Shown here piece by piece: positions 26,495 through 35,282 of a DNA stretch of 46,041 nt. The translations under genes were made by a program, and so were the position numbers. The notes under the pieces were generated by a model. That model saw only the letters and a program-made list of their open reading frames with translations, ran no database searches and was not told where the DNA came from. This stretch comes from Tepidimonas thermarum (GTDB lineage Bacteria > Pseudomonadota > Gammaproteobacteria > Burkholderiales > Burkholderiaceae_C). Position 1 is the first letter of the stretch; every line of letters starts with the position of its first letter. The stretch spans positions 1-46,041 of the forward strand of contig NZ_VJOL01000018.1 of the NCBI RefSeq assembly GCF_007556705.1, given 5' to 3'.

Positions 26495-27316
26495 GTGACC
26501 GCTGTGCCCACCCCCTTCGACGTTGACACACCGGCCAAGCGGCTGCTGTTCCACACGGTGCGGGTGGAGACACAAATGACCGATGGCGGCAGCGGCACCG
26601 GCACCGCGTTCATCGTCGAGCATGTGCATGCGCGCGGGCGCACCGCGTTCGTCGTCACCAACCGCCATCTGGTGGATGAGGTGGTCAGTGGCGCGCTGGT
26701 CTTCCCCGTGGCGCGCGAGGGGCAGCCCTTGCTGGGCAGCCGCTTCGAGGTGCGCATCGACGAGTTTGGCGAAGCCTGGCACCGCCACCCGGACCCCGAC
26801 ATCGACTTGGCCGTGCTGCCCCTGCAACCGTTGCTGCAGGCTGCGGCGGCCCAGGGGGCGTCGCTGTACGTGCAGCCCATCGGCAGCGACCGCTTGGCCG
26901 GCGCGCCCGAGCTGGCGCGGCTCGATGCGCTGGAGGAGGTGTGGTTTGTGGGCTACCCCAGCGGCGTGTGGGACCAGGTCAACGCGCTGCCGATCCTGCG
27001 TCGCGGCACCACCGCGACGCCGCCGGCGGTGGACTTCGAGGGCCGCCCCCAGTTTTTGGTCGATGCTGCGGTCTATCCCGGCTCCAGCGGGTCACCGGTT
27101 TTCGTGCGCGCGGCCGATGGCAGTGGGTTGTGGCTGGCCGGTGTGGTGGCGGCGGTGTTTTTTCGGGAAGAATCGCTGCGCCTGACGCCGCAACCCGTGC
27201 CCGCGAGCACGGCGCTGCAGGCGCTGGGCACCGAAATGATCGACCTGGGGCTCGTGATCAAGGCGCACGCGGTGCGCGAGCTGGTGCAAGACTACCTGCG
27301 CCACTGGCAAGGCTGA
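26495..27316 (+). CDS. trypsin-like serine peptidase in the carboxysome locus
   Basis: A 273-residue chymotrypsin-fold peptidase with a full catalytic triad: H58 in VVTNRHLV, D104 in DIDLAVLPL and S198 in YPGSSGSP. There is no signal peptide, membrane segment or PDZ domain, so it should act in the cytoplasm, unlike DegP/HtrA. GTG 26495 is supported by GGAG nine bases upstream. It starts 21 bp after csoS1D and ends 47 bp before sbtA, so it is in the same transcription unit. I know of no established role for such a peptidase in carboxysomes; CsoS2, SbtA or the regulators are possible substrates by position only. Confidence 0.85.
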   Translation: MTAVPTPFDVDTPAKRLLFHTVRVETQMTDGGSGTGTAFIVEHVHARGRTAFVVTNRHLVDEVVSGALVFPVAREGQPLLGSRFEVRIDEFGEAWHRHPDPDIDLAVLPLQPLLQAAAAQGASLYVQPIGSDRLAGAPELARLDALEEVWFVGYPSGVWDQVNALPILRRGTTATPPAVDFEGRPQFLVDAAVYPGSSGSPVFVRAADGSGLWLAGVVAAVFFREESLRLTPQPVPASTALQALGTEMIDLGLVIKAHAVRELVQDYLRHWQG

Positions 27317-27363
27317 TGCGCGGGGGTATCGCGGCCCGGAACAACGACAGAAAGTGACGCAGC

Positions 27364-28338
27364 ATGGTGTTCGATCCCATCGTCTTGTTTTTCCTGCTCG
27401 GATTGCTGGCGGGGCTGAGCAAATCCGACCTCAAGATCCCCGCGGCCATTTACGAGGCGCTGTCGATCTATTTGCTGCTGGCCATCGGGCTCAAGGGCGG
27501 GGTGGAGCTGTCCAAATACCCACTGTCACAGCTGTTGACCAGCAGCGCCGTCGTGCTGGCGGCGGGCATGCTGATTCCGGTGATCGGCTATCCGGTGCTG
27601 CGCTTCGTCGGGCGGCTTGGCCACTACGATGCGGCCTCGATTGCCGCGCACTACGGCTCGGTCAGCGTGGTGACCTACTCGGTGGCGGTGGCGACCTTGA
27701 TCGAGCGCCAATGGACGCACGACGGCTACATGGTGGTGTACCTGGCGCTGCTCGAAATGCCCGCGCTGATCCTGGGCGTGGTGTTGGCGCGCGTGGGCGA
27801 GCAGCGCGAGGGGCAGCCGGGTGGATGGTCGGCCTTGGCACGCATCCAGTGGGGGCGGCTGGCGCACGAGGTGTTCTTTGGCAAGAGCATTCTGTTGCTC
27901 ATCGGCGGGCTGCTCATCGGGTATGTCGCCGGGGTCAAGGGGTACGAGCCCATCGCGCCCGTGTTCAAAGATGCCTTCAAGGGGCTGTTGGCGCTGTTTT
28001 TGCTCGAAATGGGGCTGGTGGCCGCATCGCGCATTGCGGCGTTTCGCTCCTACGGCGCATTTTTGGTGGGCTTTGCCATCGTCATGCCGCTGGTGTCGGC
28101 GGTCATTGGCATCGTCACCGCGCGTTACCTGGGTTTTTCGCAGGGCAACGCCGCGCTGCTGGCCACGCTCTACGCCAGCGCGTCGTACATCGCTGCGCCC
28201 GCGGCCATGCGCATCGCCGTGCCACAAGCCAATCCTGCCTTGTCCATCGGGGCGTCGCTTGGGGTAACATTCCCCTTCAATCTGTTCATTGGCATCCCGG
28301 TCTATATGGGGATGGCCAAAACGCTCATACCCGGGTAA
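27364..28338 (+). CDS. sbtA: sodium-dependent bicarbonate transporter SbtA
   Basis: Inner-membrane bicarbonate:Na+ symporter of 324 residues with about ten hydrophobic segments in two inverted repeats. Family features include FFLLGLLAGLSKSDLKIP near the start, LLAIGLKGGVEL, and LYASASYIAAPAAMRIA. It supplies the bicarbonate that CsoSCA turns into CO2. It is shorter than cyanobacterial SbtA because the cytoplasmic loop between the halves is short. The next gene encodes its SbtB regulator, 6 bp away. Confidence 0.93.
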   Translation: MVFDPIVLFFLLGLLAGLSKSDLKIPAAIYEALSIYLLLAIGLKGGVELSKYPLSQLLTSSAVVLAAGMLIPVIGYPVLRFVGRLGHYDAASIAAHYGSVSVVTYSVAVATLIERQWTHDGYMVVYLALLEMPALILGVVLARVGEQREGQPGGWSALARIQWGRLAHEVFFGKSILLLIGGLLIGYVAGVKGYEPIAPVFKDAFKGLLALFLLEMGLVAASRIAAFRSYGAFLVGFAIVMPLVSAVIGIVTARYLGFSQGNAALLATLYASASYIAAPAAMRIAVPQANPALSIGASLGVTFPFNLFIGIPVYMGMAKTLIPG

Positions 28339-28344
28339 ACGCCC

Positions 28345-28629
28345 ATGGCCAAGGCTTTCAAGCTGGTGACGATATTTTGCGAGGCGGTGCTCGAGCCGCT
28401 CGTGATCCGAGAGTTCGACAAGCTCGGCATCGTGGGCTACACCGTGAGCGACTGCCGCGGTCGCGGCACCCATGGCGTGCGCAGCGGCAACTGGCGCATG
28501 AGCGCCAACGTGCGCATCGAGGTGATGTGCGACTTGCCCACCAGCGACCGGCTGATGGAAGGGCTCACCCCCTTTGACCGCGATTACGGCCTGCTGGTCG
28601 TGCGCAGCGACGTCGAAGTGCTCAACTGA
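28345..28629 (+). CDS. sbtB: PII-like SbtA regulator SbtB
   Basis: A 94-residue PII-superfamily protein. It has the ferredoxin-like fold start FKLVTIFCEAVLEPLVI and a T-loop, SDCRGRGTHGVRSGNWRM. SbtB trimers bind adenine nucleotides, including cAMP and AMP, and control SbtA. The protein ends VRSDVEVLN, without the cysteine-containing C-terminal loop seen in some cyanobacterial SbtB. It is the last gene of the locus and faces the convergent light operon across 63 bp. Confidence 0.88.
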   Translation: MAKAFKLVTIFCEAVLEPLVIREFDKLGIVGYTVSDCRGRGTHGVRSGNWRMSANVRIEVMCDLPTSDRLMEGLTPFDRDYGLLVVRSDVEVLN

Positions 28630-28692
28630 GCCACCGCCTGCAACGTCCTGCATGGTGGCGTGGGGCCACCGGTGCGCCGGGCGCGCCGCGCG

Positions 28693-30246
28693 TCAGAGAT
28701 CGTCGATGCGTTCGAGCCAGGTTTGCGCCTGGGCGCGCAGCGCGTGCAGGTCGGCCGCCGGCATGCGCTCGAGCTGCCGCACCACCAGCGCCATGCGCGG
28801 GTTGGCGGCCAGCCGTTGCCGGTGGCGGGCCAGAAAGTCCCAGTACAGCGCGTTGAAGGGGCAGGCGCGCGCGCCCGTGCGTTGCCGGGGGTCGTAGGCG
28901 CAACCTTGGCAGTGGTCGCCCATGCGCTGCAGGTAGGCCGCGCTGGACACGTAGGGTTTGGTCGCCATCAGGCCGCCGTCGGCCCACTGGCTCATGCCCA
29001 GGGTGTTGGGCGCTTCCACCCACTCGAAGGCGTCGATGTACACGCCCAGGTACCAGTGGTGCACCGCGGCCGGGTCGCATCCCGCCAGCAGGGCAAAGTT
29101 GCCGGTGACCATCAGCCGCTGGATGTGGTGGGCGTAGGCGCTGTCGAGCGTTTGGCGCAGCGCGGCGCGCAGGCAGGCCATGCGGGTCTCACCGCTCCAG
29201 TACCAGGCCGGCAACGGGCGGGTGTGGCCCAGCGCGTTGCTGCGGGTGTAGCCGGGCATGTGCGCCCAGTACACGCCGCGCACGTATTCGCGCCAGCCCA
29301 GGATTTGGCGGATGAAGCCTTCGACGGCGGCCAGCGGCGCCTGCCCGCTGCACCAGGCGGCTTCGGCGCGTGCCACCACCTCGTGCGGCCGCAGCATCTT
29401 GACGTTGAGCGCCAACGACAGCTGCGAGTGGAACAGCCGCTGGTGGTGTGACGACAGCGCGTCCTGAAAGCGCCCAAAGTGCGGCAGGGCATGTTGCACG
29501 AAGGCGTCGAGCTGGGCCAGGGCCTCGCCGCGGTCGATCGGCCAGCGACAGCTGCCGGCCTGCGCGTCGCCGACGGTGCGCACCCCCGCCGCCACGATGG
29601 TGGCCCACAGGGCGCGGTGGTCATGGCAGGGGCGCGGGTCGGGCGGTTCGGGCGGGTTGCCGCGCCAGGGCTGGCGGTTGTCGGCATCGAAATTCCAGCG
29701 GCCGCCCGCGGGCTGGTCGCCCTCCATCAGCACCCGGTGCTGCCGGCGTTGGCGGCGGTAGAAGTGCTCCATCACCCATTGGCGGTGGCCGGCGAGCGCC
29801 CGCGCGACGGCATCGCGCGGTCCATAAAAGTGCGCGCTGTCCACCATGCGCACCGGCACGCCGGTCTGCGCCGCCCATTGGCGCAGCTCGGTGTCCAGGC
29901 GCCACTCGTCGGGGGCCTGGTACTCCACCGCCGTCGCCTGGTAGCGGGCGATGAGGGCGTCCAGGTTGGCCGTGAGCCGCTGGCGGTTGCTGGGGTCGTC
30001 GATGGCGACGTAGCGCACGCGATGACCAGCGGTTTTGAGCTGGCGCGCGAACGCGCGCATGGCGGCAAAGAGGGCCAGCACCTTTTGCGCGTGGTGGAGC
30101 GCGTAGTCGGTCTCCTGCCGGATCTCCATCAGCACGTACACCACGTCGGCACGCGCTTGGGCAAACCACGGGTGCAGCGGGTCGAGCTGATCGCCCAGGA
30201 TCAGCCGCAGCAGGGGGCCCGGGCGGGGAGGCGAGGCGTCCGTCAT
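28693..30246 (-). CDS. FeS-type cryptochrome/(6-4) photolyase family protein
   Basis: A 517-residue flavoprotein of the FeS-BCP (PhrB-like) group. The N-terminus [12 protein letters not shown] is typical of that branch, and the FAD pocket lies in the C-terminal half. Cysteines in [10 protein letters not shown] and in [10 protein letters not shown]...ACPFN have the spacing of the [4Fe-4S] ligands. Characterised members repair (6-4) photoproducts with light. Its ATG overlaps the DUF2256 stop by ATGA. It is the last gene of the 11-gene light operon. Confidence 0.88.
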   Translation of the reverse strand: MTDASPPRPGPLLRLILGDQLDPLHPWFAQARADVVYVLMEIRQETDYALHHAQKVLALFAAMRAFARQLKTAGHRVRYVAIDDPSNRQRLTANLDALIARYQATAVEYQAPDEWRLDTELRQWAAQTGVPVRMVDSAHFYGPRDAVARALAGHRQWVMEHFYRRQRRQHRVLMEGDQPAGGRWNFDADNRQPWRGNPPEPPDPRPCHDHRALWATIVAAGVRTVGDAQAGSCRWPIDRGEALAQLDAFVQHALPHFGRFQDALSSHHQRLFHSQLSLALNVKMLRPHEVVARAEAAWCSGQAPLAAVEGFIRQILGWREYVRGVYWAHMPGYTRSNALGHTRPLPAWYWSGETRMACLRAALRQTLDSAYAHHIQRLMVTGNFALLAGCDPAAVHHWYLGVYIDAFEWVEAPNTLGMSQWADGGLMATKPYVSSAAYLQRMGDHCQGCAYDPRQRTGARACPFNALYWDFLARHRQRLAANPRMALVVRQLERMPAADLHALRAQAQTWLERIDDL

Positions 30247-30452
30247 CGGCGGTGCGTACGCGGTGTGGCGCCGGGGGCCGGGGTGGCCCGTGGCGCGACG
30301 CCCGGCGCGGGGTCGGTCGCACCGCGCTGGCGCCGGCAGCGCTCGGAGCAGTAGCGCACCTGCTCCCAGTCGCGCGCCCATTTGCGGCGCCAGGCGAAGG
30401 GCAGGCCGCAGACGGCGCAGATTTTGCTGGGCAGGTGGGCTTTGCGGCGCAT
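30243..30452 (-). CDS. DUF2256 zinc-ribbon-like small protein
   Basis: A 69-residue protein with the complete DUF2256 core: [20 protein letters not shown], then [12 protein letters not shown]. The two CxxC-type pairs suggest a bound zinc ion. Function is unknown, but the family is regularly next to cryptochrome or photolyase genes, as here. The tail is low-complexity Ala/Pro/Arg. ATG 30452 gives the family N-terminus; a TTG at 30461 is possible and would overlap the photolyase stop. Confidence 0.85.
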   Translation of the reverse strand: MRRKAHLPSKICAVCGLPFAWRRKWARDWEQVRYCSERCRRQRGATDPAPGVAPRATPAPGATPRTHRR

Positions 30453-30454
30453 GG

Positions 30455-32116
30455 TCACCAAAGGCTAAGTTGGTTGGGGGGCGGGGCGCTGCGGCGCCGT
30501 GCGGCCGGCTCACGCCCCAGCGCGTCGCGCCCGGCGGGCATGCCGCGGCGCGAGCCGTGGCGGCGCACAACCTCGTCGGCCTGGGCGCGCACGGCGGGCT
30601 CGGCACGCCGGGCGTGCACACGCGCCTTGGCCGCGCGCAACGCCTGGTCCAAATCCACCACCGGCGCGGGGATGTCCACGCCGACGGTCACGCCGCAGCA
30701 CCGCTGCAGCGCCGGCGGCATGCGCCACGGCTCGAACAGCCACGCGTCGGGCACCTGCCGCAGCGCTGGCAGCCAGCGCCGCACGAAGACGCCGTGCGGA
30801 TCGTGGTCGTAGGCCTGTTTGATCGGGTTGTACACGCGCGTGGCGTTGATGCCCGTGGTGCCGGATTGCATCTGCATCTGCGGCCAGTGGATGCCCGGCT
30901 CGTAGTCGAGAAACTGCCGTGCCAGCCACAGGCCCACCTCGCGCCAGTGCAGCCACAGCGGGTAGGCCGCCACCGAGACCAACATGGCGCGCATGCGAAA
31001 GTTGAGCCAGCCCGTTTCGCGCAACATGGCCACGCAGGCATCCACCAGCGGCCAGCCGGTGCGCCCGTGTCGCAGGGCATCGAAGTGCGCGGGTTGCCAC
31101 GCCCGCTCACGCAAGCCGTCGTAGCCGCGGTGCAGGTTGCGCCACTCCAGTTCGGGTTCGCTTTCCAGTTTCTGCATGAAGTGGCAGTGCCAATACAGCC
31201 GGCTTTCGAAGGCGCGCAGACCGGTGGCCAGCCGGCGCGCCAGGGTGCCGCCATCATCGGCCGGGGTGGCGGCTGCCGCGGCGCGCCGTGCCCGTGTCGC
31301 CTGCACCACCTCGCGCAGGCTCAGCACCCCATAGGCCAGATAGGGCGACAGGCGGGAGCAGGCGTCGGGCGCGGTCAGCGGTGAGGAGATGCCACCGCGG
31401 TAGTGCGCCGCGCGCTCGTGCAAAAAGCCGGTCAACGTCGCTTGCGCGAGCGTACGCCCGCCGCGTTGGTGTTGCGGGGGCTCCCACGGGTCGAGACCGA
31501 GCATGGCTGCGTCGGGCCACGGCCCGGGGGCCAGGCAGGCACCGTCGCGCACATACCACGCCACGGGCGCGCGGGAGGGTGGCTCTTGGGCGGTGGGGGC
31601 ATGGTGCGGCCCAGGGGCGAAGACCAGGGTGCGCAGCGGCCAGGACACCAGCGGCGCACTCATGAGCCGTTCGCGCGCGGTCAGCCAGGCGTCGCGCTGG
31701 CGCAGACCGCGCACCACGCCAAAGGCGGGGGTTTCGTGCACCGGGATGCCGTGTTGCCGTGCCCAGCGCCGCACCGCGCGGTCGCGCGCGAAGGTGTGCG
31801 CGTTGCCGGTTTCCTGGTGCGCATAGAGGGCGGCGATGCCCCAGTGGCGGTGCAGCGCGTCGAAGGCGGGCAGGGCCTCGCCCACCAGGACGTGCAGCCC
31901 TGCGTGGGGGCGGCCCGTGGCGCGCAGCGCGGCGTCGAGTTCGGCCAGGCTCTCGCGGATGAAGCCCCAGTGCTGGGCGGCGCTGTCGGGCTGGCGCCAC
32001 AGGCTGGGCTCGACGATGTAGACGGCCAGCACCGGGCCCGCGGCGGCCGCCGCCACCAGCGGGGCATGGTCCTGCACCCGCAGGTCGCGCTTGAACCAAA
32101 CGACGTGGACAGGCAT
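30455..32116 (-). CDS. deoxyribodipyrimidine photolyase / cryptochrome
   Basis: A 553-residue photolyase-superfamily protein, probably splitting cyclobutane pyrimidine dimers with blue light. The N-terminal alpha/beta domain opens [15 protein letters not shown]; the FAD domain contains [19 protein letters not shown] and the hallmark [16 protein letters not shown]. About 60 residues of basic, Pro-rich tail extend beyond the photolyase core. A DASH-type or cryptochrome role cannot be excluded. It is in the CarH-linked operon between an NTF2-like gene and DUF2256. Confidence 0.9.
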   Translation of the reverse strand: MPVHVVWFKRDLRVQDHAPLVAAAAAGPVLAVYIVEPSLWRQPDSAAQHWGFIRESLAELDAALRATGRPHAGLHVLVGEALPAFDALHRHWGIAALYAHQETGNAHTFARDRAVRRWARQHGIPVHETPAFGVVRGLRQRDAWLTARERLMSAPLVSWPLRTLVFAPGPHHAPTAQEPPSRAPVAWYVRDGACLAPGPWPDAAMLGLDPWEPPQHQRGGRTLAQATLTGFLHERAAHYRGGISSPLTAPDACSRLSPYLAYGVLSLREVVQATRARRAAAAATPADDGGTLARRLATGLRAFESRLYWHCHFMQKLESEPELEWRNLHRGYDGLRERAWQPAHFDALRHGRTGWPLVDACVAMLRETGWLNFRMRAMLVSVAAYPLWLHWREVGLWLARQFLDYEPGIHWPQMQMQSGTTGINATRVYNPIKQAYDHDPHGVFVRRWLPALRQVPDAWLFEPWRMPPALQRCCGVTVGVDIPAPVVDLDQALRAAKARVHARRAEPAVRAQADEVVRRHGSRRGMPAGRDALGREPAARRRSAPPPNQLSLW

Positions 32117-32128
32117 GGCGTGCGGCGC

Positions 32129-32617
32129 TCACACATCAGGGGCGGCGGCGCGGCGTTGCAACCAGCGCATGAGTGCCCCCAACACCGGCAGTTGGGCGTA
32201 CAACTCGGCCGCCGCGTCCCAGTAATCGCGGTGCTCGCGCACGCGCCCGTCGGGCGCAAAGCGCAGGTGGGTGCTGCCGTGGATGCGGCGCTCACGCACC
32301 TCGCCACGAAAGCGAAAGACGAAATCCCAGATCACGAACGCCTGCTGCGCGTCGCCCACGCACTCCCGCACGACAAAGCGCGGCGCTTCCAGCCGCTCGT
32401 ACATATGGTCGAAGACGCGACGGATGGCCGGCAGCCCCTGCACGGTGTGGAAGGGGTCCTGAAAGCGCGCATCCTCGGTGTAGATGCCGGCCAACGCGTC
32501 CAGCGCGGCCGGGTGGAGCGCTTCAAAAAACCGCACCACCCGCGCTGCCGGTGTGGCGGGGGTGTTGGGCGCCGCGGGCGCGGTGCACGGGGGTGGCGGC
32601 GGGGCATCCATGGGCAT
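32129..32617 (-). CDS. NTF2-like (SnoaL-type) protein
   Basis: A 162-residue protein with a cone-shaped NTF2-like fold: FFEALHPAALDALAGIYTED, then FQDPFHTVQG and HLRFAPDGRVREHRDYWD. The first 25 residues are a Pro/Ala linker; a start at 32611 is also possible. Relatives in light-induced operons of other proteobacteria lie beside the same SDR and photolyase genes. It may bind or isomerise a small hydrophobic substrate. The start abuts the stop of the SDR gene. Confidence 0.8.
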   Translation of the reverse strand: MPMDAPPPPPCTAPAAPNTPATPAARVVRFFEALHPAALDALAGIYTEDARFQDPFHTVQGLPAIRRVFDHMYERLEAPRFVVRECVGDAQQAFVIWDFVFRFRGEVRERRIHGSTHLRFAPDGRVREHRDYWDAAAELYAQLPVLGALMRWLQRRAAAPDV

Positions 32618-33388
32618 TCAGAGTCCGGTGGCGCGGTGAATGAGGGCGAAGTACCAGCGGTCGGGCAGCCAACGCAGCGCGCGCAGCCACAGCGTAAAGC
32701 GGCGCGGAAAGTGGATCTCGAAGGCACCGCGCGCCCAACCGCGCAGGATGGCGGCGGCCGCCTGCTCCGGCGTGATGAGGGCCGGCATGGGAAAGCTGTT
32801 TTGGGCCGTCAGCGGGGTGGCGACGAAGCCGGGGCTGATCAGGCTGACACCGAGGCCGTGCGGGCGCAGGTCCAGGTAGAGCACCTCGGCCAAGTTGGCC
32901 ATGGCCGCTTTGGTGGGGCCGTAGGCCAGCGCCTGTGGCAGGCCGCGGTAGCCGGCCACGCTGCCGACCAGGCTCAGGTGCCCGCTGCCCTGCGTGAGCA
33001 GCCGTGGCACGCAAGCACCCACCACGTGCAGCGTGCCCTCGACATTGATGCGTTGGTGGCGCAGCAGCTCATCGGTGTCGATGGCGGTGGCGCGCTGTGG
33101 CCGGTAGTGCCCGGCGCAACAGACCACGAGGTCCAGCGCACCACCGGCAAAGGCGGCCTGGGTGGCCTGTTCCACCGCCGCCCGGTCGGTCACGTCCAGG
33201 GGCAGGGCCTGGCGCTGGGGGGCTGCGCCCGCCCAGGCCTGCAAGGCATCGGCGCGCCGCGCCGACGCCACGACGTACGCTCCGCGCGCGTGCAACGCCT
33301 CGGCCACCGCCAGGCCGATGCCGGAGGAGGCGCCGACGATCCACACGCGCCGGCCGGTCCAGTCGCGCAAGGGTGGGTTCAGGTTCAT
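32618..33388 (-). CDS. short-chain dehydrogenase/reductase
   Basis: A 256-residue SDR. It has the nucleotide motif GASSGIG (19-25), NAG replaced by CAG at 91-93, and the catalytic set S143, Y156, K160. The C-terminal portion is hydrophobic and basic (FTLWLRALRWLPDRW), suggesting contact with membrane lipids. Position in the operon with a cyclopropane-synthase-like enzyme points to a lipid substrate. The start overlaps the DUF3833 stop by ATGA. Confidence 0.88.
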   Translation of the reverse strand: MNLNPPLRDWTGRRVWIVGASSGIGLAVAEALHARGAYVVASARRADALQAWAGAAPQRQALPLDVTDRAAVEQATQAAFAGGALDLVVCCAGHYRPQRATAIDTDELLRHQRINVEGTLHVVGACVPRLLTQGSGHLSLVGSVAGYRGLPQALAYGPTKAAMANLAEVLYLDLRPHGLGVSLISPGFVATPLTAQNSFPMPALITPEQAAAAILRGWARGAFEIHFPRRFTLWLRALRWLPDRWYFALIHRATGL

Positions 33389-33945
33389 GGGCTCAGCTTG
33401 GTAAAGGCCAGCGTCACCTCGCCCAGCCGGATGCCCCATTTGCGCATCTCGGCCCGGTTGAGCATCACGCGCTCGTCGATCAGGTACATCCAGTCGTCCA
33501 GCTCCACCTCGTACACCGTGCCATCGACCGGCAGGCGCAGCGTGTAGCGCCAGTGAAAGGCGTTGCCGCTGACCTGGCCACGGGCCTCGCCGACCACATC
33601 GTCGGCCGTGCCGCGGTAGCGGCCGTTGCCTTCGTCCACCAGGCGCCAGACGCGCCGCTCGGTCTTGCCGTCGCTGTGGGTGAAGCGCTCGTCGAGCACA
33701 CCCTGGTGGCCGTCCCAGGTCCCCGTCATCTCGACCACGAAGCGGCGCACCACCTGGCCGCTGCGGTCCTGAAACATGCCGTGCGCGAGCAGCCGACCGT
33801 TGAAGTAGGTTTTGAGGTCGAGCGCGGGCCGTTGCGCGGCGTAGCCGTCGATGCGCTGGGAAGCGCAGCCGCTCAGCAGCCACGCGGCGCCCACGGCGAG
33901 CAGCCACCGCCGGGTGGCCGTGGGGGAGGGGGACCAAGTGGACAT
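33385..33945 (-). CDS. DUF3833 lipoprotein
   Basis: A 186-residue protein with a lipoprotein signal: basic n-region, hydrophobic core, and lipobox LLSGC with the acylated cysteine near residue 27. The rest is a beta-rich DUF3833 domain (LKTYFNGRLLAHGMFQDRSG at its start, WMYLIDERVMLNRAEM near its end). Function is unknown. It should sit in the periplasm or outer membrane, and could carry or bind a modified lipid made by the operon's enzymes. Confidence 0.88.
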   Translation of the reverse strand: MSTWSPSPTATRRWLLAVGAAWLLSGCASQRIDGYAAQRPALDLKTYFNGRLLAHGMFQDRSGQVVRRFVVEMTGTWDGHQGVLDERFTHSDGKTERRVWRLVDEGNGRYRGTADDVVGEARGQVSGNAFHWRYTLRLPVDGTVYEVELDDWMYLIDERVMLNRAEMRKWGIRLGEVTLAFTKLSP

Positions 33946-33971
33946 GGCAGGCTCCAGTCAAACGCGGGTGT

Positions 33972-35282
33972 TCAAGTCGGGGGTGTAGCGCCTGGGGTGG
34001 GCACCGGCGCTGGCGGTGTGGGGCGGTGCTGGCGCACAAAGCCCTGCCACAGCAACCCAGCGGCCAGCGCCTTGAGCAGGCAGGGCAGCAGCGCATAGGC
34101 GATGGTGAGCGCCTGCAGCGCGGCCGGATCGCGGCTGCCCGGTGTGTAGCCGAGCAGGCCCAACAGCGGCAGCGCCAGCCCGGCGGCCAACGCCAGGTTG
34201 CCTTTGGCCGCCAGGTTCCACCAGCCAAAGTACGCGCCCTCGTGTCGGCCACGGTCGCCAGCGTCGGCCATGACGCCTGCCAGCAGGGCGGCGGGCAGCG
34301 CCAGGTCGGCCCCCAGTGCCAGCCCGGAGAGCACGCACACCACCGCAAAGGCGGCCACATCGCCGGGGCCGAGCAGTGCCGCCCAGACAAACACCGCTAT
34401 CGCCAGGGCCATGCCGGTGAGCCAGCCACGCGCCAGCCCCACGCGGCGCACCCAGGCCAGCCACAGCGGCAGGCTGGCTGCCGCGGCAACGAAATACGCG
34501 GCCAGCAGCGGCCCCTGCGCTGCGGGCGCCTGCAGCCGGTCGGAGACAAAGAACAGCACCAGCGTGGCAGGCATGGCGCTGGCCATGCCATTGCACACGA
34601 ACACCGCCAGCAAGCGCCGAAACGGGCGGTACCGCCACGGCAGGCGAAGATCGGTTTGATCGGCTGGCACGCCCGCGGGCGCGCCGGGCACCGCCGGCGG
34701 CTGTGGCCCCTGGCCCCAGGTGTGCAAGGCCACCAGCAGCGCCAGCGCCAGCAGCGCCAGCGTGGCACCCCATCCCCACCACGACGGCAGCACCGACGCC
34801 AAAACCACGCCGACGAGCGTGGCACCTTCGCGCCAGGCGGCTATCCGGGCCTGCCGCACCGCGTCGCCCCCCAGCCGCGCGCCCCAGCTCTGGTGCGCGA
34901 TGGCCAGTGCGCTGTAGGCCAGCGTGGTGGCCATGGCCAACAGCAGCGCCCAGGCGGCCAAATGCCCGTGCACCCAGGCGGGGGGAAACCACAGTCCCCA
35001 CATCCCCAGCCACAGCGCCAGCGCCAGCGGCCAGGCACGCCGCAGCACGGCGGGCGCGCCGCCGGCAAAAACCCCATCCAGCCAGCGGCCAAGCAGGGGG
35101 TCGGTCACCGCGTCGAAGGCACGCGCCAGCAGCAGCACCGCGCCCAGTGTCGCCAGCGGCACGCCCAGCGTGGCGTAGTGGTGGGGCAGGTGCACATAAA
35201 GGGGCAGCGCCACGAAGGCCAGCGGCAGCCCCGGCAAGCCGTAGCGCCAACCGTCGCGCGGGGGTAGGGCGGAGGCGGTCAT
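33972..35282 (-). CDS. MFS transporter
   Basis: A 436-residue major-facilitator protein with about 12 hydrophobic segments. The first cytoplasmic loop reads DAVTDPLLGRWLDG, as in the GPH (sugar:cation) branch, and EGAYFGWWNLAAKGNLALAA is a conserved later segment. The family also includes lipid and lysolipid carriers, which would fit the operon better than sugars. It begins ATGA-overlapped with the chalcone-isomerase-like gene and ends 26 bp before DUF3833. Confidence 0.85.
   Translation of the reverse strand: MTASALPPRDGWRYGLPGLPLAFVALPLYVHLPHHYATLGVPLATLGAVLLLARAFDAVTDPLLGRWLDGVFAGGAPAVLRRAWPLALALWLGMWGLWFPPAWVHGHLAAWALLLAMATTLAYSALAIAHQSWGARLGGDAVRQARIAAWREGATLVGVVLASVLPSWWGWGATLALLALALLVALHTWGQGPQPPAVPGAPAGVPADQTDLRLPWRYRPFRRLLAVFVCNGMASAMPATLVLFFVSDRLQAPAAQGPLLAAYFVAAAASLPLWLAWVRRVGLARGWLTGMALAIAVFVWAALLGPGDVAAFAVVCVLSGLALGADLALPAALLAGVMADAGDRGRHEGAYFGWWNLAAKGNLALAAGLALPLLGLLGYTPGSRDPAALQALTIAYALLPCLLKALAAGLLWQGFVRQHRPTPPAPVPTPGATPPT

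Noticed and set aside
28630-28659. GCCACC/GGTGGC hairpin between sbtB and the photolyase gene as a terminator
   Set aside because: Only 6-bp arms with an 18-base loop and no U-tract on either strand.
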